A stretch of 64,000 bases of DNA, taken from Streptomyces sulphureus DSM 40104 (GTDB lineage: Bacteria > Actinomycetota > Actinomycetes > Streptomycetales > Streptomycetaceae). Within the stretch, counting starts at the first letter, position 1; each line of letters opens with the position of its first letter. Of the stretch, positions 8,245-16,572 are shown piece after piece. The stretch spans positions 62,001-126,000 of the forward strand of contig NZ_KB905813.1 in assembly GCF_000381025.1 (NCBI RefSeq), in the 5' to 3' direction. The translations under genes were made by a program, and so were the position numbers. The notes below the pieces were generated by a model. The model did no database searches, had not been told where the DNA came from, and saw only the letters and a program-made list of their open reading frames with translations.

Positions 8245-9992
8245 TGGCGCGCAACTCCGCGGCACCGGGGCGCCGGGTCAAGGCGCAGATCGCCATGGTG
8301 ATGAACCTCGACAAGTGCATCGGCTGCCACACCTGCTCGGTCACCTGCAAGCAGACGTGGACCAACCGCGCCGGCGTCGAGTACGTCTGGTTCAACAACG
8401 TGGAGACCCGTCCGGGGCAGGGCTACCCGAGGCGCTGGGAGGACCAGCGAAAGCTGCGCGGCGGCTGGGAGTTGAACAAGCGGGGGCGGCTGAAGCTCAC
8501 GTCGGGCGGCCGGTTCAAGAAGCTCGCCACCATCTTCGCCAACCCCGTCATGCCGGGCATCAAGGACTACTACGAGCCCTGGACCTACGACTACCGCAAC
8601 CTCACGAACGCACCGCTGGGCGACGACACCCCCGTCGCGCGCCCTCGTTCGCTCATCTCCGGCAAGCCGATGAAGATCGAGTGGAGCGCCAACTGGGACG
8701 ACGACCTCGGCGGCGCGCCCCAGTACGGCGAATGCGACCCGGTGGTCGAGAAGTTGCATGCCCAGGAGGCGCGCGCCTCCGTGGAGGAGAAGATCCGCTT
8801 CTCCTTCGAGCAGAGCTTCATGTTCTACCTCCCCCGCATCTGCGAGCACTGCCTCAACCCGTCGTGCGTCGCGAGCTGCCCCTCGGGCGCCATGTACAAG
8901 CGGAGCGAGGACGGCATCGTCCTCGTCGACCAGGACCGCTGCCGCGGCTGGCGGATGTGCGTCACCGGCTGCCCGTACAAGAAGGTCTACTTCAACCACA
9001 CGACGGGCAAGGCCGAGAAGTGCACGATGTGCTACCCGCGCATCGAGGTGGGCCTCCCCACCGTCTGCTCCGAGACCTGCGTCGGACGCCTCCGCTACCT
9101 CGGCGTCGTCCTCTACGACCAGGACAGGGTGCTGGAAGCGGCGACCACCCCCGACGAGCAGGACCTCTACGAGGCCCAACTCGGCGTCCTCCTCGACCCC
9201 GAGGACCCCGAGGTCCGCCGCGACGCCGAGCTCGCCGGCATCCCGTACGACTGGATCGAGGCCGCCCGCAACTCCCCCGTGCACGCGCTGATCAGCCGCT
9301 ACCGCGTCGCGCTGCCGCTCCACCCGGAGTACCGCACGCTGCCGATGGTCTGGTACGTGCCGCCGCTCTCGCCCGTCGTCGAGGCGCTTTCGGAGACGGG
9401 GCACGACGGCGAGGACGCCGGCAACCTCTTCGGCGCCATCGACTCCCTCCGCATCCCCCTCGACTACCTCGCCGAACTCTTCACCGCAGGCGACACCGGG
9501 CCCGTCCGCACCGCGCTGGAGCGGCTTGCCGCGATGCGGAGCCACATGCGGCGCATCAACCTCGGCGAGGAGAGCGGGGCCGAGGACGAGGACGCGGCCC
9601 GTCGCGTCGGGATGCGGCCGCAGGAGATCGAGGCGTTGTACCGGCTGCTCGCCATCGCCAAGTACGAGGAGCGGTACGTGATTCCGACGGCGGCGCTCGG
9701 CGACGCGGACCGGCTGGAGGAGTCGGCGCTGCCCGGCGGGTGCAGCCTCGACGTGGAGGGCGGACCCGGCATGGGCGGCTCGGGACCGTTCGGCGAGGAG
9801 TCGGGACCCGTGGCACCCGCCTCGGTCGAGAACTTCCACGCATTGCGCGACCGGCAGACCACCGACGCGCCGGCCGGCCGCCACACGGCCCACCGCGTCA
9901 ACCTCCTCAACTGGGACGGCAACGGGCGGCCCGAAGGGCTCTTCCCGAAGCGGAAACGCGCCTCCCGGGACTCGGAAGGGGAACGGCGATGA
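8244..9992 (+). CDS. narH: Respiratory nitrate reductase, beta (iron-sulfur) subunit
   Basis: 582 residues. The first ferredoxin motif CIGCHTCSVTCK begins at C25; further clusters lie at about 200-215 (CEHCLNPSCVASCPSG) and 233-243 (CRGWRMCVTGCP). The Trp in CRGW replaces a cysteine, which is the conserved reason that NarH carries one [3Fe-4S] cluster beside three [4Fe-4S]. NarH passes electrons from NarI haem to NarG. The chain is somewhat longer than the roughly 510 residues of the E. coli protein because of a Gly/charge-rich C-terminus. It overlaps narG by one base and narJ by four (ATGA). Confidence 0.96.
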   Translation: MARNSAAPGRRVKAQIAMVMNLDKCIGCHTCSVTCKQTWTNRAGVEYVWFNNVETRPGQGYPRRWEDQRKLRGGWELNKRGRLKLTSGGRFKKLATIFANPVMPGIKDYYEPWTYDYRNLTNAPLGDDTPVARPRSLISGKPMKIEWSANWDDDLGGAPQYGECDPVVEKLHAQEARASVEEKIRFSFEQSFMFYLPRICEHCLNPSCVASCPSGAMYKRSEDGIVLVDQDRCRGWRMCVTGCPYKKVYFNHTTGKAEKCTMCYPRIEVGLPTVCSETCVGRLRYLGVVLYDQDRVLEAATTPDEQDLYEAQLGVLLDPEDPEVRRDAELAGIPYDWIEAARNSPVHALISRYRVALPLHPEYRTLPMVWYVPPLSPVVEALSETGHDGEDAGNLFGAIDSLRIPLDYLAELFTAGDTGPVRTALERLAAMRSHMRRINLGEESGAEDEDAARRVGMRPQEIEALYRLLAIAKYEERYVIPTAALGDADRLEESALPGGCSLDVEGGPGMGGSGPFGEESGPVAPASVENFHALRDRQTTDAPAGRHTAHRVNLLNWDGNGRPEGLFPKRKRASRDSEGERR

Positions 9993-10705
9993 GACTGCGC
10001 AGGCGCGGTACCACGGGCCCCGGCGCCGCCGTCGTGCGGCAGGCCGCGGCCGTCTGCCTCGGCTACCCGGGCAAGCGGCTGCGCACCGAACTCCCGCTGC
10101 TCAGACGGTCGGCGGCGCACGCGCCGGGGCGCCCGGGCAGACGGCTGCGCGCTTTCCTCGAGTACGCGGCGTCGGCACCGCGGCGCGAACTCGCCGAGCA
10201 CTACGTCTCCGTCTTCGACCTGCGCAACCGCTCCAGCCTCCACCTCACCTGGTGGACCGACGGCGACACACGGCGTCGCGGCATGTCGCTCGTCCGCTTC
10301 AAGGAGGCGTACCGGGCGCACGGCCTGGAGTACGCGGAGGACGGCGAGCTCCCCGACTACCTGCCGGCCGTACTGGAGTTCACCGCACGCACCCGGGACG
10401 CGTCCCTCCTCACCGAGCACCGCGCCGCACTGGAGCTGCTGCGGCTCTCCCTCACCGAGCAGCGCACGCCGTACGCGGCGCTCCTCGACGCCGTCTGCGC
10501 GACGCTGCCGGGGCGCCGCCCGAAGGACCGGGCCGCGGCACGCGCGCTCGCGCAGCGACCGTCGGAGCCCGAGGCCGTCGGCCTCGACGGCTACGGCGGC
10601 GGGGAACGGCGCCGGCTGCCGCTGCTCGCACCGGCGTCCGGACCCGGCGCCGGGCAGCACGGCGACGACCCGCAGCCGACCACCCCTCCAGGAGGCCGCA
10701 GTTGA
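9989..10705 (+). CDS. narJ: Nitrate reductase assembly chaperone
   Basis: 238 residues. The all-helical TorD/NarJ fold is indicated by an N-terminal arginine-rich helix, LCLGYPG-like start, EHYVSVFDLRNRSSLHLTWWTDGD in the middle (the conserved Y-V-x-x-F-D-x-x-x-x-x-S-L-x-L core) and a Pro/Gly-rich tail. NarJ binds apo-NarG in the cytoplasm and allows molybdenum cofactor insertion before NarGH docks on NarI; it is not part of the final enzyme. ATGA overlap with narH and TTGA overlap with narI imply coupled translation. Confidence 0.93.
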   Translation: MRLRRRGTTGPGAAVVRQAAAVCLGYPGKRLRTELPLLRRSAAHAPGRPGRRLRAFLEYAASAPRRELAEHYVSVFDLRNRSSLHLTWWTDGDTRRRGMSLVRFKEAYRAHGLEYAEDGELPDYLPAVLEFTARTRDASLLTEHRAALELLRLSLTEQRTPYAALLDAVCATLPGRRPKDRAAARALAQRPSEPEAVGLDGYGGGERRRLPLLAPASGPGAGQHGDDPQPTTPPGGRS

Positions 10706-11418
10706 GCACCGTGTGGACCGTACTGCCCTACCTCGCGGCCCTTGCGCTCGTCGGCGGGACCGTCTGGCGCTGGCGCTACGACAAGTTCGGATGGACGACC
10801 CGGTCCTCCGAGCTCTACGAGTCCCGGCTGCTGCGGCTCGCCTCGCCGGTCTTCCACTACGGCATCCTCTTCGTCTTCGTCGGCCACATCGTCGGGCTGT
10901 TCGTCCCGGACTCCTGGACGTCGGCGCTGGGGATCGGCGAGCACCCGTACCACCTGCTGTCGCTCTACGGTGGCACGGCGGCGGGCGCGCTCACCGTCCT
11001 CGGTATCGCCGTGCTGCTCTACCGCCGCCGCACCAACGGGCCCGTCTTCCGGGCCACGACCGCCAACGACAAGGTGATGTACCTGGTCCTCACCGCGGCG
11101 ATCGTGCTCGGCATGTGGGCGAAGCTGGCCCACTCCTCGGGCAACGGCTACAACTACCGCCTGACGATCGCCCCTTGGCTGCGGAGCCTCTTCACGTTCC
11201 AGCCGGACACCGCGCTGATGGCCGGGGTGCCCGTGCTGTACCAGGTGCATGTCGTCGTCGGCCTCGTGCTGCTCGCGCTCGTGCCCTACACCAGGCTCAT
11301 CCACATCTTCAGCGCGCCGATCCACTACCTCTTCCGGCCGTACATCGTCTACCGCAGCAGGGACGTCGGCCGGCCCGGCACGCGCGACGACCGCAGGGGC
11401 TGGGAGCGCGTGCCGTAG
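10702..11418 (+). CDS. narI: Respiratory nitrate reductase, gamma (cytochrome b) subunit
   Basis: 238 residues with five predicted membrane helices. Histidines in FHYGILFVFVGHIVG and in YQVHVVVGLV / YTRLIHIF match the two pairs that hold haems bD and bP in NarI. It oxidises quinol at the outer side and feeds NarH. The start is taken as TTG at 10702 because AGGAGG at 10690-10695 is six bases upstream and the TTG overlaps the narJ stop (TTGA); GTG at 10711 is possible but badly spaced. The gene is the last of the operon and ends nine bases before a convergent ATPase gene. Confidence 0.94.
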   Translation: MSTVWTVLPYLAALALVGGTVWRWRYDKFGWTTRSSELYESRLLRLASPVFHYGILFVFVGHIVGLFVPDSWTSALGIGEHPYHLLSLYGGTAAGALTVLGIAVLLYRRRTNGPVFRATTANDKVMYLVLTAAIVLGMWAKLAHSSGNGYNYRLTIAPWLRSLFTFQPDTALMAGVPVLYQVHVVVGLVLLALVPYTRLIHIFSAPIHYLFRPYIVYRSRDVGRPGTRDDRRGWERVP

Positions 11419-11426
11419 CCGCGCGG

Positions 11427-12650
11427 CTAGAGGTACATCCCGGCGCCCTCGCGCTCCGGCTGGACGGGCAGGCCGGAAGCGGAGCCGCCCTTGCGGAGCG
11501 CGAAGAGCTCGGCGAGCGTGGCCCCTTCGCGGCTCACGCCCTCCTCCGTGCCGAGCCACTCGACCGCCTCCTGGCGGCTCAGCGACCCGACCTCGATCCG
11601 GGCCAGGCAGCGCCCCGGCCGGACGACGGCGGGGTGGAGCCGCTCCAGGTCCTCGTTGGTGGTGACCCCGACGAGGACGTTCCGGCCCTGCCCGAGCAGC
11701 CCGTCGGTGAGGTTGAGGAGCCGCGAGAGGGCCTGCCCCGCCGCGTACTTCGCCTCGCCGCGGATCAGCTCGTCGCAGTCCTCCAGGAGCAGCAGCCGCC
11801 AGCGCCTTCCCTCCGACTCCGAGTCGTCGGCGCCGATGGCGATGTCCATCAGGTAGCCGATGTTGTTGAAGAGGTGCTCGGGGTCGAGGACGCAGTCGAC
11901 CTGGCACCAGTCGCTCCAGGAGCGGGCGAGGGTGCGCAGTGCAGACGTCTTGCCCGTACCCGGCGGGCCGTGGAGCAGGAGGAGGCGGCCCGAGACGTCG
12001 TCGGGCGTCACCTTCATCAGGCCGTCCATCGCGGAGGCGACGCGCGCCGTGTAGTTGGGGCGCACCTCGTCCCAGGTGCCCGCGCTGATGGTGCGGGTGG
12101 TGCGGCGCGGGCCGCGCATCGGCGAGTGGTACCAGAAGCCCATCGACACCTTGTCCGACTGGGGCTCGGGTTCGTCCTCTGCGCCGTCGACGGCTTCCTC
12201 GAGACGCGCGTCGGCGAGTTCGCCGGTGACCGCGGTGACCGTGACGTCGGCTCCCTGGTTCCACCGGGAGATGCGCACGGTCCAGCCGTCCCCCTCGGCG
12301 AGGACGTTGCTGGAGTTGTCGTCCGTCGCCTCCCGCACCACTCGTGCGTGCGGGGGCAGCAGCGTGTGGCCCTTCTTGACGCGGTCGACCGAGTGGCTGC
12401 GCGAGTAGGGCTGCTCGCCCTGGGTGAAGCGGCCGAGGAAGAGCGCGTCGACGACGTCGGAGGGCGAGTCGCTGTCGTCGAGCTGGAGCCGGGTGGGCAG
12501 CGACTCCTCGGGCGGGGTGGGCTGCTGGTGTGCGGTCCGGCCGGGCGCCGTCGTGGCCCCTTGCTGGGCTGCCGGCGTATCGGGTGTGGACTGCGGTACG
12601 GAAGCCAGGGGGACGCTCCTGTCGTCGGCGGTTGGCGCGTCGGTACGCAT
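11427..12650 (-). CDS. AAA-family ATPase, probable DUF5925 protein
   Basis: 407 residues. A low-complexity N-terminal ~60 residues (Pro/Thr/Gln-rich) precedes a domain of unknown function (about 65-210) and a classic AAA core: Walker A GPPGTGKTS near 246-254, Walker B LLLLEDCDE, sensor-1 asparagine in VGVTTNEDL and an arginine pair in VVRPGR. The layout, with a mixed domain before one AAA module, resembles Streptomyces proteins labelled DUF5925; I am moderately sure of that name. It probably remodels or assembles a protein partner, but no partner is evident. It faces narI tail to tail and is divergent from a glycosidase gene with a 177-base gap. Confidence 0.82.
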   Translation of the reverse strand: MRTDAPTADDRSVPLASVPQSTPDTPAAQQGATTAPGRTAHQQPTPPEESLPTRLQLDDSDSPSDVVDALFLGRFTQGEQPYSRSHSVDRVKKGHTLLPPHARVVREATDDNSSNVLAEGDGWTVRISRWNQGADVTVTAVTGELADARLEEAVDGAEDEPEPQSDKVSMGFWYHSPMRGPRRTTRTISAGTWDEVRPNYTARVASAMDGLMKVTPDDVSGRLLLLHGPPGTGKTSALRTLARSWSDWCQVDCVLDPEHLFNNIGYLMDIAIGADDSESEGRRWRLLLLEDCDELIRGEAKYAAGQALSRLLNLTDGLLGQGRNVLVGVTTNEDLERLHPAVVRPGRCLARIEVGSLSRQEAVEWLGTEEGVSREGATLAELFALRKGGSASGLPVQPEREGAGMYL

Positions 12651-12827
12651 GGCCGCAATGATCCGGCATAGGCGGCCGGGTTGCACGTATGTTTTCCCCG
12701 CCTCGGCGTGGACGCACTCCGCAGGCGACGCGCGCGGCGGCTGCCCGTGCGGCTCCGGCGATCTACCAGCGGGCGGCGGCGTCCGGCTACGCTGGCCTCC
12801 GGCGAGCGTGGGGGAGCGGGGGCCGTG

Positions 12828-14186
12828 ATGCGGGTTGCTCGGGGGCGTGCGGTCGGGCTCGTCGGCGGCGGGCTGGTGCTCGCGCTCCTCGTCCTCGCGA
12901 TGTGCCGCCTCCCCGGTGAGCCGGCCGACCATGCCCCCGGCGTCCACGGAAAGCCGACGATCCCGCAGAACGAGCCGCAGGACGCGCTCGGTTGGGGCTT
13001 CACACACACGCAGTACAGCGCCGACGAGGGCGCGAACGCCGCACACGACCGCGCCGCCTCGGCGCTGCGCCGCGCCCGACTCCCGCAGAACCAGCACCTG
13101 ATGGGCTGGGGAGCCGACAACCCCGAGCCCGCGCCCGGGCGTTACGACTTCGACTCCCTCGACGAGCGCGTCGACCTGATGCGCGAGACGGCGGGCACGC
13201 CGGTGCTCACGCTCTGCTGCGCGCCCGACTGGATGAAGGGCGCGAAGGCGGGCGCCACGGACTGGAGCAGGCTGGAGACGGCACCGCAGCCGAAGCACTA
13301 CCGCGACTTCGCACGGCTCGCACGGACCGTCGCCGAACGCTACCCGGACATACGGCACTTCGTGGTCTGGAACGAGTTCAAGGGCTTCTGGGACGAGGGA
13401 AAGAAGCGCTGGGACTTCGAGGGCTACACCGAGCTGTACAACCTCGTCTACACGGAGTTGAAGAAGGTCTCGCCGAAGATCCGCGTCGGCGGCCCCTACG
13501 TCGTCATGGACTCACTCGATCCGGGAGATGCGCACGCCTCCCGCGTCCGCGGCGAGTGGGGCGCCCTCGACCAGCGGGCGCTCGACGCCGTCGCGTACTG
13601 GAGCGAGCACCGCAAGGGCGCCGACTTCGCCGTCGTCGACGGCTCCACCTACACGGAAGAGGACAGACTGCTGCCCGACGAGTTCGGCGCCGCGGAGAAG
13701 CTCACCGTCGTCACACGTTGGACGCGCAAGGAGACGGGCCTGCCGGTCTGGTGGGCCGAGTGGTACGCGGAGGTCGGGGACGCGCGCGACCGGCGCGAGG
13801 GCTGGGGCGAGCGGCACCGGGTCGCCGTGCACGCGACAGCGCTGATGGCAATGGTCGAGGGCGGCGCGGCCGGCGGCTTCTACTGGAACCCGCAGCTTCC
13901 GCGGGGCGCCTGCGCCGGCTGCCTCTGGCGCGGCACCCGGGCTGCGGACGGCGGGGGCGAGCTGCCGATGCTGCGGCTGCTCGCCCGCTTCTCCCGGGAG
14001 TTCGGGCCCGACGCCGAGCCGCGGACGGTTCCCGTCTCGGGCGAGGACGCCTCGCGCGTGCAGGCGTTGCGGGGGGAGAAGGCTGTTCTTGTCGTCAACA
14101 CGGGGGAGGGCCAAGCGCGGGTACGCGTCGACGGGCGGGGGGTGCGGCTGGAGGCGTACGAGGTGCGGTGGGTGCAAGCGGGGTGA
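12828..14186 (+). CDS. Exported glycoside hydrolase-like (beta/alpha)8-barrel protein
   Basis: 452 residues. A short basic start and a hydrophobic stretch (VGLVGGGLVLALLVLAMC, about 10-27) form a signal or anchor; LAMC is a poor lipobox because Met precedes Cys. The body looks like a clan GH-A barrel close to GH39: HFVVWNEFKGFWDE supplies the acid/base glutamate and LPVWWAEWYAE near 325 the probable nucleophile. A small C-terminal beta domain (VLVVNTGEGQARVRVDG) follows. It may act on a xyloside or other surface or plant glycan. GTG at 12825 is an equally possible start, with GGGGAG at 12811-12816. Confidence 0.75.
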   Translation: MRVARGRAVGLVGGGLVLALLVLAMCRLPGEPADHAPGVHGKPTIPQNEPQDALGWGFTHTQYSADEGANAAHDRAASALRRARLPQNQHLMGWGADNPEPAPGRYDFDSLDERVDLMRETAGTPVLTLCCAPDWMKGAKAGATDWSRLETAPQPKHYRDFARLARTVAERYPDIRHFVVWNEFKGFWDEGKKRWDFEGYTELYNLVYTELKKVSPKIRVGGPYVVMDSLDPGDAHASRVRGEWGALDQRALDAVAYWSEHRKGADFAVVDGSTYTEEDRLLPDEFGAAEKLTVVTRWTRKETGLPVWWAEWYAEVGDARDRREGWGERHRVAVHATALMAMVEGGAAGGFYWNPQLPRGACAGCLWRGTRAADGGGELPMLRLLARFSREFGPDAEPRTVPVSGEDASRVQALRGEKAVLVVNTGEGQARVRVDGRGVRLEAYEVRWVQAG

Positions 14187-14323
14187 GGGGCGTGGGGTCA
14201 GTCGGGGTGAAGGATGAGCAGTCCTCATGCGTGGGGTGTTGGCCCATGCGTCCGGGGTGTTTCTGCCGCGGATTGACAGAACTGCCCCGCACTGTCGGCG
14301 GGTCGGGGCAGCCCGTCGGGTGT

Positions 14324-14580
14324 TCACCAGCCGTGTTCGGTGAGCGATCCCCTTCCCGCGAGGTAGCCGCGCAGTCCGGCGGCCGGGTACTCGATGATGC
14401 CGGTCTCTTCGCGGAGTGCGCGAGCGGCACCCGCGGTCAGGGGTTCGGCGGCGTCGAGCTTGCCGCTCGGCAGGTGCCGGCGCGTTGGGACATCAGGGTC
14501 GTCCTGCACGCCAGCGCCGTGAAACGGCAGGGCGGTGAAAATTCGGGCCGCGGTCTTCTGCGGGAGCGGCTGTGCTCGTG
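14324..14580 (-). pseudogene. NUDIX hydrolase remnant with internal deletion
   Basis: A reading frame contains HLPSGKLDAAEPLTAGAARA followed by LREETGI, which is a nearly complete NUDIX box, and then immediately IEYPAAGLRGYLAGRGSLTE and a stop. In intact Streptomyces NUDIX proteins the latter sequence is the extreme C-terminus, roughly 40-50 residues after the box; here the part between is missing. The region before the box is also degraded (ALPFHGAGVQDDPDVPTRR). The 5' limit given is approximate. Non-functional by appearance. Confidence 0.6.
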
Positions 14581-14601
14581 TCGGCGTCGAGGAGCGCCGG
14601 G

Positions 14602-14853
14602 CTACGCCTCCGGGTCCGCAACGGCGCGCAACTCCGGCCTGCCCAGCGACGGCGGCGGGTTCGGCGGGACCGGGCCGAGGTCCTCGTAGTCCGACCTGAC
14701 CCGGAGGTATCGGGTGTGCCCGGTCTGCTGCCGGTGGCGGTCGCGCCAGGCGTCCGCCCGCGCCTCCGAGGGCAGGGCGTTGGACTCTGCCTCGCATGCG
14801 CGACCGCCGGCCTGGGTGGTGCAGACGACGTCCCAGAGTGTCCGCGTGATCAA
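14602..14853 (-). CDS. Small protein resembling DUF7848 family
   Basis: 83 residues. The start is TTG at 14853, chosen because AGGAGG stands seven bases upstream; the longer frame has no such site. The sequence has two spaced cysteines near the N-terminus (VVCTTQAGGRACEAES) and HRQQTGHTRYLR, which is the C-x9-C plus H-x-x-x-T-G-H pattern of small Streptomyces proteins called DUF7848, found beside XRE regulators. Function unknown. It is the last gene of a minus-strand group with the two small genes upstream. Confidence 0.55.
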   Translation of the reverse strand: MITRTLWDVVCTTQAGGRACEAESNALPSEARADAWRDRHRQQTGHTRYLRVRSDYEDLGPVPPNPPPSLGRPELRAVADPEA

Positions 14854-14888
14854 CGTTCCCCCTCCTCGTACCTCATGAGCACCGGCTC

Positions 14889-15101
14889 TCACGGCCGTTC
14901 GTCCCGCTGCTGAAGACGAAGAGCGGTCAGGACTTCGCGATCCTCAGCGCGGCGTACCGATGCCGGGGTGGTGCTCCATGCCGGTCCATTCCCTTCCGGC
15001 AGGGGACGCAGCCGGATCTCGTGGGTCCGGATTTCGTCCACGACGCCGAGACGTCCGGTGAGGCGGTCGATCACCGAGTCACCCCGCCTCACCGAGACCA
15101 T
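14889..15101 (-). CDS. Small beta-rich protein of unknown function
   Basis: 70 residues from ATG at 15101, or 66 from the GTG at 15092-15090 range that overlaps the stop of the preceding 38-codon frame (GTGA). The core VRRGDSVIDRLTGRLGVVDE followed by IRLRPLPEGNGPAWSTTPASVRRA resembles a family of small Streptomyces proteins ('gDxVxDxxTGRxGVV ... LRPxxGGxEWxxxPxxVR') that I know only as hypothetical and that often sit next to XRE regulators. No catalytic motif is visible. Confidence 0.55.
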   Translation of the reverse strand: MVSVRRGDSVIDRLTGRLGVVDEIRTHEIRLRPLPEGNGPAWSTTPASVRRAEDREVLTALRLQQRDERP

Positions 15102-15205
15102 CCCTGGGGCTGTGGGCGGCTGAGCGCGGCGCCGAAACCGTGTGGGCGGGCGCTGCTCACCTCGTCCACGGAAGCGGCGACCGTTTTCGTGCTTGTTCGG
15201 CTCAT
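15089..15205 (-). CDS. Possible 38-residue peptide
   Basis: ATG at 15205 is preceded by AAGGG about seven bases upstream, and the frame of 38 residues (MSRTSTKTVAASVDEVSSAR, then PHGFGAALSRPQPQGWSR) ends so that its TGA overlaps a GTG or ATG start of the next gene. Such GTGA coupling argues that it is translated. The product is a small basic peptide without a signal sequence or known motif. Because very short frames are easy to find in GC-rich DNA, the call is tentative. Confidence 0.35.
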   Translation of the reverse strand: MSRTSTKTVAASVDEVSSARPHGFGAALSRPQPQGWSR

Positions 15206-15263
15206 CTTTCGACCCTTGCTCTGCGATGTGATGCATAGAGCATGAGGGGCCGATGAGCCCTCA

Positions 15264-15284
15264 GGGGATACGGCTTGTATCCCC
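15264..15284 (-). terminator. Hairpin after the XRE gene
   Basis: GGGGATAC and GTATCCCC form a perfect 8-base inverted repeat with a GGCTT loop, seven bases beyond the stop codon of the XRE gene at 15292. Position suggests a terminator for the HAD-XRE transcript; because it also lies upstream of the 38-residue frame, an operator role is possible. No clear U-run follows. Confidence 0.5.
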
Positions 15285-15291
15285 GTGACCA

Positions 15292-16467
15292 TCAGATGGC
15301 CCCGACCCAGTTTGCGAAGTGGTGCAGCGACTCCTCGTCGACCCGCCGGAGACGGAGGAGTGTTGCGCTCGTCTCCCGCGTCCACGGGTGCTCGCGGGTG
15401 TGCTGAGGAGCGATGCTTCGCGCCGCCTGCAGCGAAGCAAACGCGTCGTCGAACCGGCTAGCCCACATCTGCGCGCGGGCAAGTTCGATCCAGAATCCCG
15501 AACGTCGCTCGGCCGGCAGCGCGTGGGACGGGGACCACTCATGAGCTGCGGCGAACGCACCGTCGATGTGGTCCTGCCCCAGACTCACGGCGACCGACAG
15601 TTCATGGATGCGCACGCACTCGGGGCCGAACGCCGTACCCAGGTAAGCGCCTTCCCGCGTCTGTTCACTCAACCGCCGCGCATGGGCGAGGTGGCTGTTC
15701 GCGGTCTCGGCGTCGCCGCCGCGTCCCGCGATGACCGCGGCCCGCATGTGGAGCGCGCCGAGCGCCGCGGCCGTGTTCTCGTCCGTTGCCGCCGGCGCGG
15801 CGTCTACCGCAGCCTCCAACGCGCGGATGCCGGCCGTGTGAGCACGGGCAGAGAAGAACACTTCGGTGCGAACGTAGGCGACCGAGGCGCTGAGAAGCGG
15901 GTCTTCTGCGTAGGCCACGGTCGACCGCATCAGGTCGACGAGCCGAGCCGAGAGATCGCGTGCACCGTACTTGTAGGCGACAGCGTCCACCGACCGGGCG
16001 GCCGTGACGACGAGTCGGGCGGCGGTCCGCTTGTCCTGTGCTGTCTGGAATGCGGTGAGGACATCGACGAGTAGCGCGGGGGCGTGCTGGGCGATGCGTC
16101 CGTACTGAGCAGCGAGCCGCCAGTGCACCGTCTCGGTGACGGCCGTGCGCAGTTCGTCGAGGGAGCGGCGCGGCGACGCGACGGGCATGTCGTACGTGGC
16201 GAGGCTGGCAGAGATCGCGGGCAGGGCCGCGTGTACGCGGGTTTCTGTGCCGGTATGAGTGCTGAGGAGCAGTGTGGGGTCCACGCCGAGTGCGGCAGCG
16301 AAACCTTCGAGGGTGGTGTCGCTCGGGTACCGCTTGCCCTGTTCAACGGCCTTGACCATGGGCAGCGATACGAACGATGCGCGGGCGAGGTCTGTCTGCT
16401 TAAGCCTCTTCGCTTTGCGGACGGCTGCGATGCGTTTCCCCAGCGCGGCAGCATCAAGTGCGGTCAT
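15292..16467 (-). CDS. XRE-family regulator with long TPR-like C-terminus
   Basis: 391 residues. A helix-turn-helix of the XRE type occupies about residues 10-65 (GKRIAAVRKAKRLKQTDLA, MVKAVEQGKRYPSDTTLEGF, AAALGVDPTLLL). The remaining 320 residues are helical repeats like those of Streptomyces regulators that sense peptides or small molecules through TPR-like C-termini. It follows the HAD gene on the same strand after 105 bases. A perfect inverted repeat lies directly in front of its ATG (16476-16501), suggesting autoregulation. A hairpin follows its stop codon. Confidence 0.83.
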   Translation of the reverse strand: MTALDAAALGKRIAAVRKAKRLKQTDLARASFVSLPMVKAVEQGKRYPSDTTLEGFAAALGVDPTLLLSTHTGTETRVHAALPAISASLATYDMPVASPRRSLDELRTAVTETVHWRLAAQYGRIAQHAPALLVDVLTAFQTAQDKRTAARLVVTAARSVDAVAYKYGARDLSARLVDLMRSTVAYAEDPLLSASVAYVRTEVFFSARAHTAGIRALEAAVDAAPAATDENTAAALGALHMRAAVIAGRGGDAETANSHLAHARRLSEQTREGAYLGTAFGPECVRIHELSVAVSLGQDHIDGAFAAAHEWSPSHALPAERRSGFWIELARAQMWASRFDDAFASLQAARSIAPQHTREHPWTRETSATLLRLRRVDEESLHHFANWVGAI

Positions 16468-16475
16468 ATCGGCTC

Positions 16476-16501
16476 CAGTTCGAGGCGTCCATGTCGAACT
16501 G
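16476..16501 (-). promoter_or_regulatory. Putative autoregulatory operator of the XRE gene
   Basis: CAGTTCGA (16476-16483) and TCGAACTG (16494-16501) are perfect 8-base arms separated by 10 bases, so the centres are about 18 bases apart, close to two helical turns. The repeat ends only nine bases before the XRE start codon. Spacing and location fit an operator for a dimeric HTH protein. Inference. Confidence 0.5.
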
Positions 16502-16572
16502 TATCGATGCCGTCACTCTGAGGAACCGGAACTCTTCCACGCGTGCCCGCAGACGGGGCTGTTTCCGAGGCG

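Noticed and set aside
4627..8265. A 1212-codon open frame on the minus strand opposite narG
   Set aside because: It is the antisense shadow of narG caused by strong third-position GC bias; the translation is a low-complexity Arg/Gly/Val/Pro mixture with no domains.
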